Source: G963675935 sp963823895
Lineage (GTDB): Bacteria > Planctomycetota > Planctomycetia > Pirellulales > Thermoguttaceae
Assembly (NCBI GenBank): GCA_963823895.1
Contig: CAWGNG010000034.1
Coordinates: 1 to 64,000, forward strand
Length of the DNA stretch: 64,000 nucleotides
Reading direction: 5' to 3'
The notes below the pieces were generated by a model. The model had not been told where the DNA came from and searched no databases. It worked only from the letters and a program-made list of their open reading frames with translations. Both the position numbers and the translations under genes were made by a program. Positions 7,855-16,738 of the stretch are shown here, one piece after another (position 1 is the first letter of the stretch; each line of letters starts with the position of its first letter).

Positions 7855-9546
7855 TTAGAACAGCCCCACGATCTGCTCGTTCTCGTCGATGTCGATCGTC
7901 TCTGCCGCGGGGACTTTGGGCAACCCGGGCATCGTCATGATGTCGCCGGTCAAGACGACGACGAAGCCCGCCCCGGCCGAGACCATCACGTCGCGGAGCG
8001 GAACGTCGAAGTTCTTCGGACGGCCGACCAGCAACGGATCGGTCGAGAGCGAATACTGCGTCTTGGCCATGCAGATCGGCAGGTGGCCGAAGCCGGATTC
8101 TTGAAGCTGGTGGAATTTGTCGCGGAGCTTTTTGTCGGCCAGCACGTCGGTGGCGCCGTAAATCTCGCGGCAGATGATGCCGACCTTCTGCCAGAGCGTG
8201 CAGGTGTCGGGATAGAGGAGCGAGAAGTCGGTCTTCGTGTTTTCGACCACGTCGACCACCGCGCGGGCGAGCTCCTCGGCCCCGGCGCCCCCTTCGGCCC
8301 AGTGGTTGGCGGTGACGATCTTCACCGACAGGTAGGCGCACTTGTCCTTGATGAACTGGATTTCCTCGGGCGTGTCGCTGCTGAAGTGGTTGATGGCCAC
8401 CACCACCGGCAGGCCGAAGCGGTGGATGTTCTCGATGTGCTTCTTCAGGTTTTCCACGCCCTTGTCGAGAGCCTCGACGTTCGGCTTGCCCAGGTCCTTC
8501 TGCGGCACGTTGCCGTGGAGCTTTAGCGCGCGGACGGTGGCGACGATCACCACCGCGTTCGGCTTGATGCCCGCCTTGCGGCACTTGATGTCGAAGAATT
8601 TCTCCGCCCCGAGATCGGCGCCGAAACCGGCCTCGGTCACGGTGTATTCGGAGAGCCACATCGAGAGTTTCGTGGCCAGGATGCTGTTGCAGCCGTGGGC
8701 GATGTTGGCAAACGGCCCGCCGTGGATCAACGCCGGGCTGTTCTCCAGCGTCTGCACCAGGTTCGGCTTGATGGCGTGCTTCATCAACGCGGTCATCGCC
8801 CCGTGGGCCTTGAGATCGGCGGCGGTGACCGGCTTTCTCTCGCGGGTGTAGCCGACGATGATGCGGCCGAAGCGTTCCTTCATCTCCAGGAGCGACTCGG
8901 CGAGGCAGAAGACGGCCATCACTTCGGAGGCGACGGTGATGTCGTAGCCCGACTCGTGCGGCACCGAGTTGTTCACTCCGCCGAGCCCCACGATGATGTC
9001 GCGCAGCGCCCGGTCGTTCATATCGACCACGCGCCGCCAGACGATCCGCCGCGGATCGATCCCCAACGCGTTGCCGTGGTGAATGTGGTTGTCCAACATC
9101 GCGGCCAGCAGGTTGTGGGACAACTCGACGGCGTGGAAGTCGCCGGTAAAGTGGAGATTGATGTCCTCCATCGGCACGACCTGCGAGTAGCCTCCGCCGG
9201 CGGCCCCCCCCTTCATGCCGAAGCACGGGCCCAACGACGGCTCGCGGAGGCAGACGGTCGTTTGCTTGCCGATGCGGTTCAGCCCGTCGCACAAGCCGAT
9301 GCTCGTCGTGGTCTTGCCCTCGCCAGCGGGCGTGGGGGTGATGGCGGTGACCAAGATCAGCTTGCCGGTGGGCTTGCCGGCCAGCCGACGATACAGACCG
9401 AGCGAAATCTTGGCCTTGTCCTTGCCGTAGTGCTCCAGATCGCCATCGCCAATCTTCAATTTGGCGGCGATCTGCTCGATCGGCAGCACCTTCGCGCGGC
9501 GGGCGATTTCAATATCGGGGGGCAGTGTTGTGGTGGTGTTGGACAT
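7855..9546 (-). CDS. fhs: formate-tetrahydrofolate ligase
   Basis: Fhs interconverts formate, ATP and THF with 10-formyl-THF. The start ATG at 9546 (MSNTTTTLPPDIEIARRA) is chosen over an upstream in-frame start at 9591, whose extra residues come from a low-complexity repeat. This gives 563 residues, the family length. Visible signatures: P-loop TPTPAGEGKTTTSIGL (about 70-85), REPSLGPCFGMKGGAAGGG (about 111-129), PHESGYDITVASEVMAV, and the C-terminal GDIMTMPGLPKVPAAE. It is the last gene of a four-gene minus-strand one-carbon cluster. In autotrophs Fhs activates formate; in methyl-oxidising organisms it can run in reverse to release formate and ATP. Confidence 0.96.
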   Translation of the reverse strand: MSNTTTTLPPDIEIARRAKVLPIEQIAAKLKIGDGDLEHYGKDKAKISLGLYRRLAGKPTGKLILVTAITPTPAGEGKTTTSIGLCDGLNRIGKQTTVCLREPSLGPCFGMKGGAAGGGYSQVVPMEDINLHFTGDFHAVELSHNLLAAMLDNHIHHGNALGIDPRRIVWRRVVDMNDRALRDIIVGLGGVNNSVPHESGYDITVASEVMAVFCLAESLLEMKERFGRIIVGYTRERKPVTAADLKAHGAMTALMKHAIKPNLVQTLENSPALIHGGPFANIAHGCNSILATKLSMWLSEYTVTEAGFGADLGAEKFFDIKCRKAGIKPNAVVIVATVRALKLHGNVPQKDLGKPNVEALDKGVENLKKHIENIHRFGLPVVVAINHFSSDTPEEIQFIKDKCAYLSVKIVTANHWAEGGAGAEELARAVVDVVENTKTDFSLLYPDTCTLWQKVGIICREIYGATDVLADKKLRDKFHQLQESGFGHLPICMAKTQYSLSTDPLLVGRPKNFDVPLRDVMVSAGAGFVVVLTGDIMTMPGLPKVPAAETIDIDENEQIVGLF

Positions 9547-9630
9547 CGGTAGTGGGAGTGGGCAGTATGCAGTCGGCAGTACAAGGAACAAGAAACCGCT
9601 TGCGGCTTCGTAACGACCCGTGCAGGCCGC

Positions 9631-10503
9631 CTAAGTAGTATAGAATTCCCGCACGCGCATCAGCACGTCGAATCCCTTCAGTTTCAAGCATTCTTCGAGG
9701 CAGACCATAGCTGGATGGTCGGGGGCCAGCTTCTCGTAATTCCGCTTCACCGAGCCGATGACCATGTCCAACCCCAGCGGCATCGCTTTGGTGAGGAACG
9801 CGCTCTCCAGCGCCCCTTTGACGGGCGAGCCGTCGGGCCGCTTCGGTGGCAGCATCACCGTGAAGTTGCTCAGGCCCACGGACGCATGGCAGCCGGCAAA
9901 AGTCTTGTCGGCGTGGATCAACTCCATCGCGGCGATCAGCCGGTGGAGATTGCCCTCCGAATCGCTGCCCATCGGGGCAATGCCGGGATCGATAATGTAG
10001 TCGTCGTTGCTCGCGCCGGGGCAGCGAGTCAAGAAGGTCTCGACCAGTTGGTGCGCCGCCTCGAAGGTCTCCTGCGCGGTGTGGCAGGGTTTCGAGCGGC
10101 CATCGACAACGTTCTCTGACACGAGCAGGATTGGCTTGAAGGGCTGGATCTTATAGAGATCAAACATGCCCGCCCGCAACGCGCTAATCGAGTTGATGAT
10201 CGGCTTTTTGCCGCCGGCGCGGGCGAGGTTGTAGGCCATGAGGCCGGCTTCAGCGATGGCCGGATCGGGCGTGTCGATCGACAGCGGCTTGGCGGTGACG
10301 CCCTGAATCTTGGCGACGATTTCGGCCATGAACTCGGCCGGGCGCGGGCCGACGTTCACGTCGATGTACGCCGCCCCCTTCTCGTCCTGCATCTTGGCGA
10401 TTTCCAGAATGCCCGGAATGTCGCCCGCGTCGAACAGTTTCTTTGTCGACGGCACCGAATCGTTGATCGTTTCGCCGATAATCGATAGGCCGGAAATGGG
10501 CAT
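9631..10503 (-). CDS. methyltetrahydrofolate:corrinoid methyltransferase (pterin-binding, MtgA/AcsE type)
   Basis: 290 residues. The start ATG at 10503 has AAGGAG nine bases upstream. The fold is dihydropteroate-synthase-like: IIGETINDS near the start, YIDVNVGP, PLSIDTPDPAIAEAG, PIINSISALR, DYIIDPGIAPMGSD and the GCHASVGLSNFTVMLP block match methyl-THF-corrinoid methyltransferases that lack the homocysteine domain of MetH. It should move a methyl group between THF and the corrinoid protein encoded upstream (12290-12919). Which substrate methyltransferase loads or unloads that corrinoid is not evident in the window. Confidence 0.88.
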   Translation of the reverse strand: MPISGLSIIGETINDSVPSTKKLFDAGDIPGILEIAKMQDEKGAAYIDVNVGPRPAEFMAEIVAKIQGVTAKPLSIDTPDPAIAEAGLMAYNLARAGGKKPIINSISALRAGMFDLYKIQPFKPILLVSENVVDGRSKPCHTAQETFEAAHQLVETFLTRCPGASNDDYIIDPGIAPMGSDSEGNLHRLIAAMELIHADKTFAGCHASVGLSNFTVMLPPKRPDGSPVKGALESAFLTKAMPLGLDMVIGSVKRNYEKLAPDHPAMVCLEECLKLKGFDVLMRVREFYTT

Positions 10504-10563
10504 ATGCACAAACTCCTTTTTAAGGGATTGGGATTGGAACACGTCTCTTTTCGAGTCCAATCC

Positions 10564-12153
10564 CTAATCCCCTTTCTTTGGCGCGTTGTGGTCCCGGTCG
10601 AGGAACGTGTTCGCCCAGGACGATGTGTCCTTGAGCGTGGCGTTGTAGATCGTCACTGGGCGATCGAGCATCTTCTCCGATTCGCCGTAGACCTTCAGCC
10701 GCTCGTAGATGCGAGCCCAGATGCATTCCTTGTCGTCCAATTCGCAGCGGCCCTTGTCCGAGCCGCCGCAGGGGCCGTTGCGCTGCGACTTCGAGCAGGC
10801 GGACTTCGGGCAGAGATACGCGCAGTCGGGCAGGCTGCAATCGCCGCAGTCCTGGCAGCCGTACATCGCCAGCTTCGAGGCCTTCTCGATGCGGTAGGCC
10901 ATGCGGCTCACGAAGCCGGGCTTCTTGTCCCAGCGGCGATAGATCCAGCGCAGCAGCGGATACAACTTCTGGTCCCGCGTGAACGCCATCTTGTGTACCC
11001 AGCGCGAAAGCCGGTAATTCAGGTTCACTTCCTTCGACTTCGGCGGATTCTTCAGCGAGGCAAGATATTGGCGGCTGATGCGGCTGGCGTCGCTCAGTCC
11101 GGTGAACTTCTCGTGCTCGAACAAAAAGAACTCGTCGGGCTGCGAGAACTGGATCTCTTTGAGCAACTCCTTCCAGTCGTCCGGGCCGTAGCTTTCGGCC
11201 AGTTCGATGATCGGGCCGAAGCCGTCGGCCTTATGGATGCCGCCCAAATAGCCGGCGGCGAAGCCAAGCCCCTTGAAGACCGCCAACTGCTTGGCGGCCA
11301 ACTCCTGGCAGAACTTTTTGCCCTTGTCGGGCCCGGCGGCGTAGGTTTCGATCTTCCGCAGCAGTTCGTTGCTCACCACGCAGCCGGCCAGCTTGCCGCT
11401 GTTAAAGAGCTTGGCCACGCCCTTAGTCAACAGGTAGACGTTGCCGACGATCGGCACTTTGATGCCGCGGGCATCGAGGAAGAGCTTCACCTCGTGGAAC
11501 TTCCGCATGTCGTAGCCGAGTTGCGGAATCACCCATTGGGCGCCGACGCCGATCTTGCGGGCCAGCTTGAAATACTGCGGCACCAACTCCCGCTCGTGCC
11601 GCTTGAACGGCGAGACGACGCAGCCGATGAAGAAGTCGGTCTTTGGCAGCACCTCGGGCTTGCCGCTGCGTCCCAGCACTGCCAGCCCGTCGTTCATCGA
11701 CTTCAAGAGGTGGATCAGGTTGACCGAATCGAAATCGAAGACCGGCTCGGCCCGTCCGCCGTAGCCGCCGGTCGGATAGTCGCCCGTGATCGCGAGGATG
11801 TTGTTGAAGCCCTCCGAGGCGTAGCGCCAGGCGGCCGCCTCGATGCCGTTGCGGTTCATGTCCTTGCAGGTCAAGTGCAGGACGACGCGGGCGCGATGCT
11901 CGGCCACAAGCCCGGCAAGCCAGTCGGGCGGCAGCATCGGCCCGCCGCCGGGGTTGTCGGTGATCGAAATCCAGCCGATGCGCGGATCGGCCAGCAGGTC
12001 CTTGGCGAACGAAGCCAGGTTGCCCGGCGAATCGACCGGCTCCAGCCCGCGGGTGGTTACAACCTCGGCGCCGTAGAAGAATTGGCCCGTGGAAAGGATG
12101 TCACGGTAGGTCAGGTTTTGATTGGAGGGGATCACGTTGATAGCCAGTGTCAA
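10564..12153 (-). CDS. methylenetetrahydrofolate reductase with C-terminal Cys-rich MetV-like domain
   Basis: 529 residues. The N-terminal TIM barrel (residues 1-300) shows FYGAEVVTTRG, WISITDNPGGGPM, HLTCKDMN and NILAITGDYP, typical of MetF. The C-terminal 140 residues form a cysteine-rich MTHFR_C/MetV-like domain: YGCQDCGDCSLPDCAYLCPK, CSKSQRNGPCGG, GRCELDDKECIW. This fusion resembles acetogen-type reductases that couple to iron-sulfur partners rather than to NAD(P)H alone. The apparent start is a TTG at 12153, and a family C palindrome begins three bases upstream; no Shine-Dalgarno is left in that position. A GTG at residue 7 is the alternative start. Confidence 0.9.
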   Translation of the reverse strand: MTLAINVIPSNQNLTYRDILSTGQFFYGAEVVTTRGLEPVDSPGNLASFAKDLLADPRIGWISITDNPGGGPMLPPDWLAGLVAEHRARVVLHLTCKDMNRNGIEAAAWRYASEGFNNILAITGDYPTGGYGGRAEPVFDFDSVNLIHLLKSMNDGLAVLGRSGKPEVLPKTDFFIGCVVSPFKRHERELVPQYFKLARKIGVGAQWVIPQLGYDMRKFHEVKLFLDARGIKVPIVGNVYLLTKGVAKLFNSGKLAGCVVSNELLRKIETYAAGPDKGKKFCQELAAKQLAVFKGLGFAAGYLGGIHKADGFGPIIELAESYGPDDWKELLKEIQFSQPDEFFLFEHEKFTGLSDASRISRQYLASLKNPPKSKEVNLNYRLSRWVHKMAFTRDQKLYPLLRWIYRRWDKKPGFVSRMAYRIEKASKLAMYGCQDCGDCSLPDCAYLCPKSACSKSQRNGPCGGSDKGRCELDDKECIWARIYERLKVYGESEKMLDRPVTIYNATLKDTSSWANTFLDRDHNAPKKGD

Positions 12154-12155
12154 AA

Positions 12156-12200
12156 GGGGACAGTCCCATTTTCGTTACCACGAAAATCGGGAGAGTCCCC
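12156..12200. repeat. family C palindrome abutting the metF-like start
   Basis: GGGGACAGTCCCATTTTCG and its inverted copy (one mismatch, GAGAG for ACAG) lie directly upstream of the TTG start at 12153. They occupy the position where the ribosome-binding site would be expected. Confidence 0.82.
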
Positions 12201-12289
12201 TCGCCGCGCGACCGTCAAAGGCAGAATGTCGCCGTAAAGCGAAATTCGCTTCCGATCGTTCGACGAGCGAGTGTTGGTAGGAATCTGCC

Positions 12290-12919
12290 TCACACTAATT
12301 TCCGGGCGAGCGCCACCGCCGTGCTGGCGTTGTCGCTGAAGCCGTCGGCGCCGATCTCGTCGGCGAATTGCTGGGTGATCGGAGCGCCGCCGATCATCAC
12401 CTTGGTCTTCTTGCGGATGCCGGCCTTCTCCAACGCCGCGACGACGTTCTTCATCATCGTCATCGTGGTGGTCAAGAGGGCCGAGAGGGCGACGATCGTG
12501 CCGTCACGCTCGCGGGCGGCCTCGACGAAGCGCTCGGGCGGAACGTCCACTCCGAGGTCGGTCACCCTGAATCCGCCGCCTTCGAGCATCGAGGCCACGA
12601 GGTTCTTGCCGATGTCGTGCAGGTCGCCCTGGACGGTGCCGATCACGACGTGGCCGACCGGCTCGGCGCCCGCCGCGGCCAGCAGGGGCGTGATCAGTTC
12701 CAACGAAGTCTTCATGGCGCGGGCGGCGATCAGCAATTCGGGCACGAAGTACTCGTTGCACTCGAAGCGCTTTCCGACTTCGTCCATGGCCGGAATCATG
12801 TACTTCTGCACCAGTTCGCTCGGATCGGCCTTCGCGGCAATCGCGGCCTTGGTCACTTCTTCGGCCTTCTTCGCGTTGCCCGTGAGAATTGCGTTGTAGA
12901 GCTCCGAATAGTCGGACAT
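12290..12919 (-). CDS. methyltransferase cognate corrinoid protein
   Basis: 209 residues. A helical Met-synthase-type cap (residues 1-85: YSELYNAILTGNAKKAEEVT, YFVPELLIAARAMK) precedes a B12-binding Rossmann domain with GDLHDIGKN (residues 98-106; His101 is the lower cobalt ligand), SALLTTTMTMMKNV and VMIGGAPITQQFADEIGADG. Such proteins shuttle a methyl group between a substrate methyltransferase and THF or CoM. It is the first gene of the minus-strand one-carbon cluster. No MtaB-, MtmB- or MttB-like partner lies next to it. Confidence 0.93.
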   Translation of the reverse strand: MSDYSELYNAILTGNAKKAEEVTKAAIAAKADPSELVQKYMIPAMDEVGKRFECNEYFVPELLIAARAMKTSLELITPLLAAAGAEPVGHVVIGTVQGDLHDIGKNLVASMLEGGGFRVTDLGVDVPPERFVEAARERDGTIVALSALLTTTMTMMKNVVAALEKAGIRKKTKVMIGGAPITQQFADEIGADGFSDNASTAVALARKLV

Positions 12920-13045
12920 CTCGATGACTCCCTCAATAGAACCTGATAATGTTTGTACCCGAGCCCTTTATAATAGCACTCGGCCGGCGGGGATGCCAGT
13001 GCCGCCGCGGCCGTTTCAGGGCCAATCAGTTTGTGAAGAAGTGAA

Positions 13046-13130
13046 TTGTAGGAGGCGTCTCCTGACGCCGATTTGCAGGGTTTTTTCGCCCCGCGGCAAC
13101 GAATCGGCGTCAGGAGACGCCTCCTACAAT
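13046..13130. repeat. family I palindrome (GGCGTC-TCCT-GACGCC arms)
   Basis: TTGTAGGAGGCGTCTCCTGA plus ACGCCGAT is repeated inverted after a central run of about 28 bases. It is the first of three double-hairpin elements in the 745-base gap 12920-13664 between the corrinoid gene and the PmoA-like gene; nothing else is recognisable there. Confidence 0.82.
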
Positions 13131-13270
13131 GAAAACTGATCGGCCCCGGCCGCCGTTTGCGGTGTCCGTTTTCCGAAAAAAGCCGTGGCCTTTTGCGGAT
13201 TAGGAAATCCAAGCCCCCTCTGGCTAGGTAGCCGTTGTCGCACAACGCCGAATGAAACGCGGTGCAACGC

Positions 13271-13340
13271 GGTGGGGCAGACATTCCTGTCTGCCGAATG
13301 TGCTGCATTTTCCCTGGCAGACAAGAATGTCTGCCCCACC
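13271..13340. repeat. family A palindrome, copy 2
   Basis: GGTGGGGCAGACATTCCTGT and its inverted copy with one loop change (TTCT), separated by about 22 bases. Confidence 0.85.
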
Positions 13341-13532
13341 GGCCTCTCCTTCACGCCACTATAAGAACTCGATCTTCGCTGACCAAACGAATTCGCGGCG
13401 GCGACCGCAAAATGGCGGTCAATTGTCGGAAACCAGCGGGAAGTGTGAAATCCTCGCGGGAACTGGTATAGTAGAACCTGGAAAAGGCGGATTCGTTTTC
13501 TGGCTGGTGCGAGTCGGATTCACAACGTTCCA

Positions 13533-13600
13533 TAGCCGGGGGGCAACGACCCGCGGAATGTGTTCTCCATCGCCACCGCGGGCCGTTGCCCCCCGGCTAT
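13533..13600. repeat. family J palindrome (TAGCCGGGGGGCAACG arms)
   Basis: The left arm TAGCCGGGGGGCAACGACCC is followed by GCGG, and its near-perfect inverted copy ends CCCCGGCTA at about 13599. The spacer is about 20 bases. It lies 65 bases upstream of the PmoA-like gene. Confidence 0.75.
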
Positions 13601-13664
13601 TGGAGGACATTGACGATCTCATAATCTACGACCGCCACGCGAAATTATCGAAGGAGTCCGCAAA

Positions 13665-14612
13665 ATGCTAGAACGAATGCTGAAGTTTGCGTCCCTCGTC
13701 GCTCTTGTCGGGACGTTGGCAGCGGTCAATACCGAACTTGCGACGGCGGCCGAGCAGACCGCCGCCGACTTGCGAGTTGCGAAAAACGGTACCGCGGTGT
13801 CGGTATTCGATGGCGGGCGACTCGTACTGCATTACCGCGAAGCCAACGTTCCGATGAAGCCGTACGTCGACCAGCTCTTCTCGCCCCGCGGCGTGCAGGT
13901 GCTGCGCGATTCACCGCACGATCACCAACACCATCATGGCCTAATGTTCGCCACGACCGTGGACGGAGTCGATTTCTGGGGCGAAGTCGGCCAGGGTTAC
14001 GGGAAGGAGATCGTGACGGTCCACGACGGCATCGAAAAAGGAGGATTCGGCGAACTGTTGGAGTGGATCGGACCGACGTCAAAAAAGCCCTTGTTGATCG
14101 AGCTTCGGGCGATCCACGTTTTCAAAGCCCCCGATCTTGGCGCGATGCTGATCGAGTGGCGATCCCGCCTGGGAACGCCGCCCGGCAAAGACGCGGCTGT
14201 TTTGACCGGGGCGCATTACGTTGGCCTGGGAATGCGGTTTGTGCAGTCGATGGACTCCGGCGGACGATTCTTCAATGCCGACGACAAGCCGGGCGAGATC
14301 GTCCGCGGCGACGAGCGAGTAACGCCCGTCAAATGGTGCGCGTATACGGCCAAAGCCGAGGGTAAGCCGGTGACGGTCGCCATTTTCGATCATCCCAAGA
14401 ATTTTCGTCATCCCGCCACGATGTTCACAATGAGCACTCCGTTCGCTTACCTCTCGGCCACGTGCAACGTATGGAAGGAACCGATCACGATCAAAGCCAG
14501 CAAACCGCTCGACCTCCGCTACGGCGTGGCGGTGTGGGACGGAGCGGCGGACAAGAAGACGGTCGAGAAGCTCTACCAACGCTGGCTGAAGTTGAGCGGC
14601 AACGGACAATGA
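13665..14612 (+). CDS. secreted PmoA-like (DUF6807) protein
   Basis: 315 residues. AAGGAG (13651-13656) supports the ATG at 13665. A signal peptide (residues 1-29, ending ATAAEQ) is followed by a domain with YVDQLFSPRGVQVLRDSPHD, HQHHHGLMFA and GVDFWGE, and later HPKNFRHPATMF; the His-rich HDHQHHHG is the family hallmark. The family is labelled methane-oxygenase PmoA-like in databases, but its members in planctomycetes are unrelated to methane oxidation and sit beside sugar oxidoreductases, as here. An extracytoplasmic role in carbohydrate turnover is inferred. The biochemical function is not established. Confidence 0.8.
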   Translation: MLERMLKFASLVALVGTLAAVNTELATAAEQTAADLRVAKNGTAVSVFDGGRLVLHYREANVPMKPYVDQLFSPRGVQVLRDSPHDHQHHHGLMFATTVDGVDFWGEVGQGYGKEIVTVHDGIEKGGFGELLEWIGPTSKKPLLIELRAIHVFKAPDLGAMLIEWRSRLGTPPGKDAAVLTGAHYVGLGMRFVQSMDSGGRFFNADDKPGEIVRGDERVTPVKWCAYTAKAEGKPVTVAIFDHPKNFRHPATMFTMSTPFAYLSATCNVWKEPITIKASKPLDLRYGVAVWDGAADKKTVEKLYQRWLKLSGNGQ

Positions 14613-14839
14613 TGCCAGCAACACCATTCGGAGCAGAACTCGCTTTGTGCGGTTCTTTAGCGATTTCCCGTATATTGGTGTAAGAAGGAAAAAGGGAAAA
14701 GGGGGAAAACGGAAATCAAGAAAATGGCCACATGAGTCGGCAAGTGTCTTTGAATGCCTTCCCCTTTTTCCCGTTTCCCATTTTTCCTTCTTACACTCAC
14801 CGCCATCCAACTATTCGCGCCCTCAGAAGGAGTCCAATC

Positions 14840-16120
14840 ATGACCGACATTCCCGCCGTTGCGTCAAGACCGACCAACCGCCGCGATTTCCTCCGCACAA
14901 CTGCCGTCACGGCGGCCACCGCGGCGGCGGCAAGCGTCTTTCAGCCGAAATTCACGATCGCCAGTGAGGGCGCCAAGGGGGCCAATGAGCGGATCGGCGT
15001 CGGCTTCATTGGCACCGGCGGCCGCTGCCAGGCGCACATTGATTGCGTGCTGGCGATGAAAGCCCAGGGCCGTTGCGAGCCGGTGGCTGTTTGCGACATC
15101 TATCGGCCGCGGGTCGAGTTTGCCGCGCAGCGGACCGGCGGCAAGATCTACCGCGACCACAAGGAACTGCTGGCCGACCCGCGCGTCGACGTGGTCTGCA
15201 TCGCCGCGCCCGACCGCCATCACGCCCCGCTGGCGATCGACGCGATCCGCGCCGGCAAGGACGTCTACTGCGAGAAGCCGCTGACGCACTGGTCGCAAAT
15301 GGACTTGGCCCAGAAACTCGGCGAGGAGGCGGAGAAGCACAAGCGAATCGTGCAGGTAGGCACGCAGTTTGTCGCCGACAACGCCTACGCCAAGGTTCGC
15401 AAGCTGTTAAAGGAGGGGGTGATCGGCAAGGTGGTTCAGGTTCAGGCCGGCTATTTCCGCCGCGGTGATTGGGGCGAGCGGATGCCGATTCCCGATGCGA
15501 ACGCCAAACCGGGGCCCGATCTCGACTGGGAGAAGTTCCTCGGCGATGCCCCGAAGCGCCCATTCGACGTCTCGCGGTTCTTCCAGTGGCGGCTCTACTG
15601 GGATTACGCCGGCGGGCCTGCCACCGATTTGTTGGTCCACGTCTTCACACCAGTCTTCTGCATCCTGCAACTAGACTACCCCGAGCGCGTTTTGGGTGGC
15701 GGCGGCACGTTCCAATACAACCGCGAGGTGCCCGACCAGTGCAATATCATTGCCGACTACGCCGGCGGGCCGAGCGTGGTGCTGATGAACTCGCTGAGCA
15801 ACTTTAGCGGCATCGACACAGTCATTCGCGGCACTGACGGATTGATCAAGTTCGGCAACATCGACCACCCGGGCCCCGGCATTCGCGTCGTTCCCGCGGA
15901 AAAGGGGGCCAAGGAGACTATGTTCCCCTGGCAAGGCGCCGGCGACACGGGCAAACTCTGGTCGAACCTGTTGGACTGCGTCCACAGCCGGCAGAAGCCC
16001 TACAGCCCCATCGACATCGCCGTCCGCGTGCAAGCCCCATTGAACATGGGCATCCTCTCGCACCGCTCGGGCAAGGTGGCCAAGTTCAACAAGCAGACGA
16101 TGAAGATCGATCTCGTGTAA
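14840..16120 (+). CDS. Gfo/Idh/MocA-family oxidoreductase with Tat signal
   Basis: 426 residues. The ATG at 14840 has AAGGAG at 14827-14832. The twin-arginine signal TNRRDFLRTTAVTAATAAAA (residues 12-31) directs export of a folded, cofactor-loaded protein. The Rossmann motif VGFIGTGGRCQAH follows, then the conserved EKPLTHW (active-site Lys region), the GGPATDLLVHV segment and the C-terminal Gfo/Idh fold. These NAD(P)-dependent enzymes oxidise sugars or related polyols. Co-localisation with the PmoA-like gene suggests joint carbohydrate processing in the periplasm. An imperfect inverted repeat of polypurine/polypyrimidine text occupies about 14686-14790 between the genes. Confidence 0.9.
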   Translation: MTDIPAVASRPTNRRDFLRTTAVTAATAAAASVFQPKFTIASEGAKGANERIGVGFIGTGGRCQAHIDCVLAMKAQGRCEPVAVCDIYRPRVEFAAQRTGGKIYRDHKELLADPRVDVVCIAAPDRHHAPLAIDAIRAGKDVYCEKPLTHWSQMDLAQKLGEEAEKHKRIVQVGTQFVADNAYAKVRKLLKEGVIGKVVQVQAGYFRRGDWGERMPIPDANAKPGPDLDWEKFLGDAPKRPFDVSRFFQWRLYWDYAGGPATDLLVHVFTPVFCILQLDYPERVLGGGGTFQYNREVPDQCNIIADYAGGPSVVLMNSLSNFSGIDTVIRGTDGLIKFGNIDHPGPGIRVVPAEKGAKETMFPWQGAGDTGKLWSNLLDCVHSRQKPYSPIDIAVRVQAPLNMGILSHRSGKVAKFNKQTMKIDLV

Positions 16121-16147
16121 GGGGGGCTGGCATGGAGAACAGAGCCG

Positions 16148-16495
16148 TTACGCCAGCCGGTTCTTCTCGTCGACGTGGACGACCTTCGGCTTGAACGCAC
16201 GGGCTTCCGCGTCCTCGACCGCGGCGTAGGCGAGGATAACCACCTTGTCGCCGACGGCGCCCAGTTGCGCGGCGGGACCATTGAGCATCATCGTGCCCGA
16301 GCCGGCGGGGGCCTCGATCACATACGTCACCAGCCGCTGGGCGTTCGAGAGATTCAAGACGTGGACCTGCTCGCCGGGCAATAGTCCGGCGGCCTCGATC
16401 AAATTGCGATCGATGGCGATGCTCCCTTCGTAATCCAATTCCGTGCCCGTCAGCGTGGCACGATGGATTTTGGACCTCAACATAATGCGTTGCAC
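16148..16495 (-). CDS. panD: aspartate 1-decarboxylase (pantothenate pathway)
   Basis: PanD converts aspartate to beta-alanine using a pyruvoyl cofactor formed by self-cleavage at Gly-Ser. Visible: MLRSKIHRATLTGTELDYEG, then S; the cleavage site is the GS in YEGSIAID. Further on are NAQRLVTYVI, GTMMLNGPAAQLGAVGDKVV and ILAYA. The start is best placed at the GTG at 16495, because GGAGGGAG (16503-16510) lies seven bases upstream. The ATG at 16483 that most annotators would choose is 19 bases away from that site. Length is then 115 residues. The neighbours (GFO oxidoreductase, MATE) are not pathway partners. Confidence 0.93.
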   Translation of the reverse strand: MQRIMLRSKIHRATLTGTELDYEGSIAIDRNLIEAAGLLPGEQVHVLNLSNAQRLVTYVIEAPAGSGTMMLNGPAAQLGAVGDKVVILAYAAVEDAEARAFKPKVVHVDEKNRLA

Positions 16496-16502
16496 GCGAG
16501 TT

Positions 16503-16510
16503 CTCCCTCC
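16503..16510 (-). promoter_or_regulatory. Shine-Dalgarno sequence deciding the panD start
   Basis: On the minus strand GGAGGGAG is followed by seven bases and GTG (16495). This argues for a GTG start four residues before the canonical MLRSK methionine. Confidence 0.6.
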
Positions 16511-16738
16511 GTAGCACAATTCTAACACTCTACCGGAGTGCCGGCCTGCAAAGACTACTACTATGACGTGATTGACGTGGGAATTCAACCGCCACGGGCC
16601 ATCGGCGGGGGGCGATGCTCCCGATTCGCACCCCTTTGCCCGGTTCATTCCGTGTCAGATGGACAATCAATAAACGATGCACACGTAAACACTTATGACA
16701 CGAGAACCTGCAATCGAGCACTTCAACTTTGCTGCGTT

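Noticed and set aside
10504..12237. 577-codon open frame on the plus strand
   Set aside because: Antisense shadow of the metF-like gene in GC-rich DNA; no domain or start signal.
13252..13671. 139-codon frame containing WGRHSCLPNVLHFPWQT
   Set aside because: Made largely of the family A palindrome; the same peptide appears wherever that repeat is translated.
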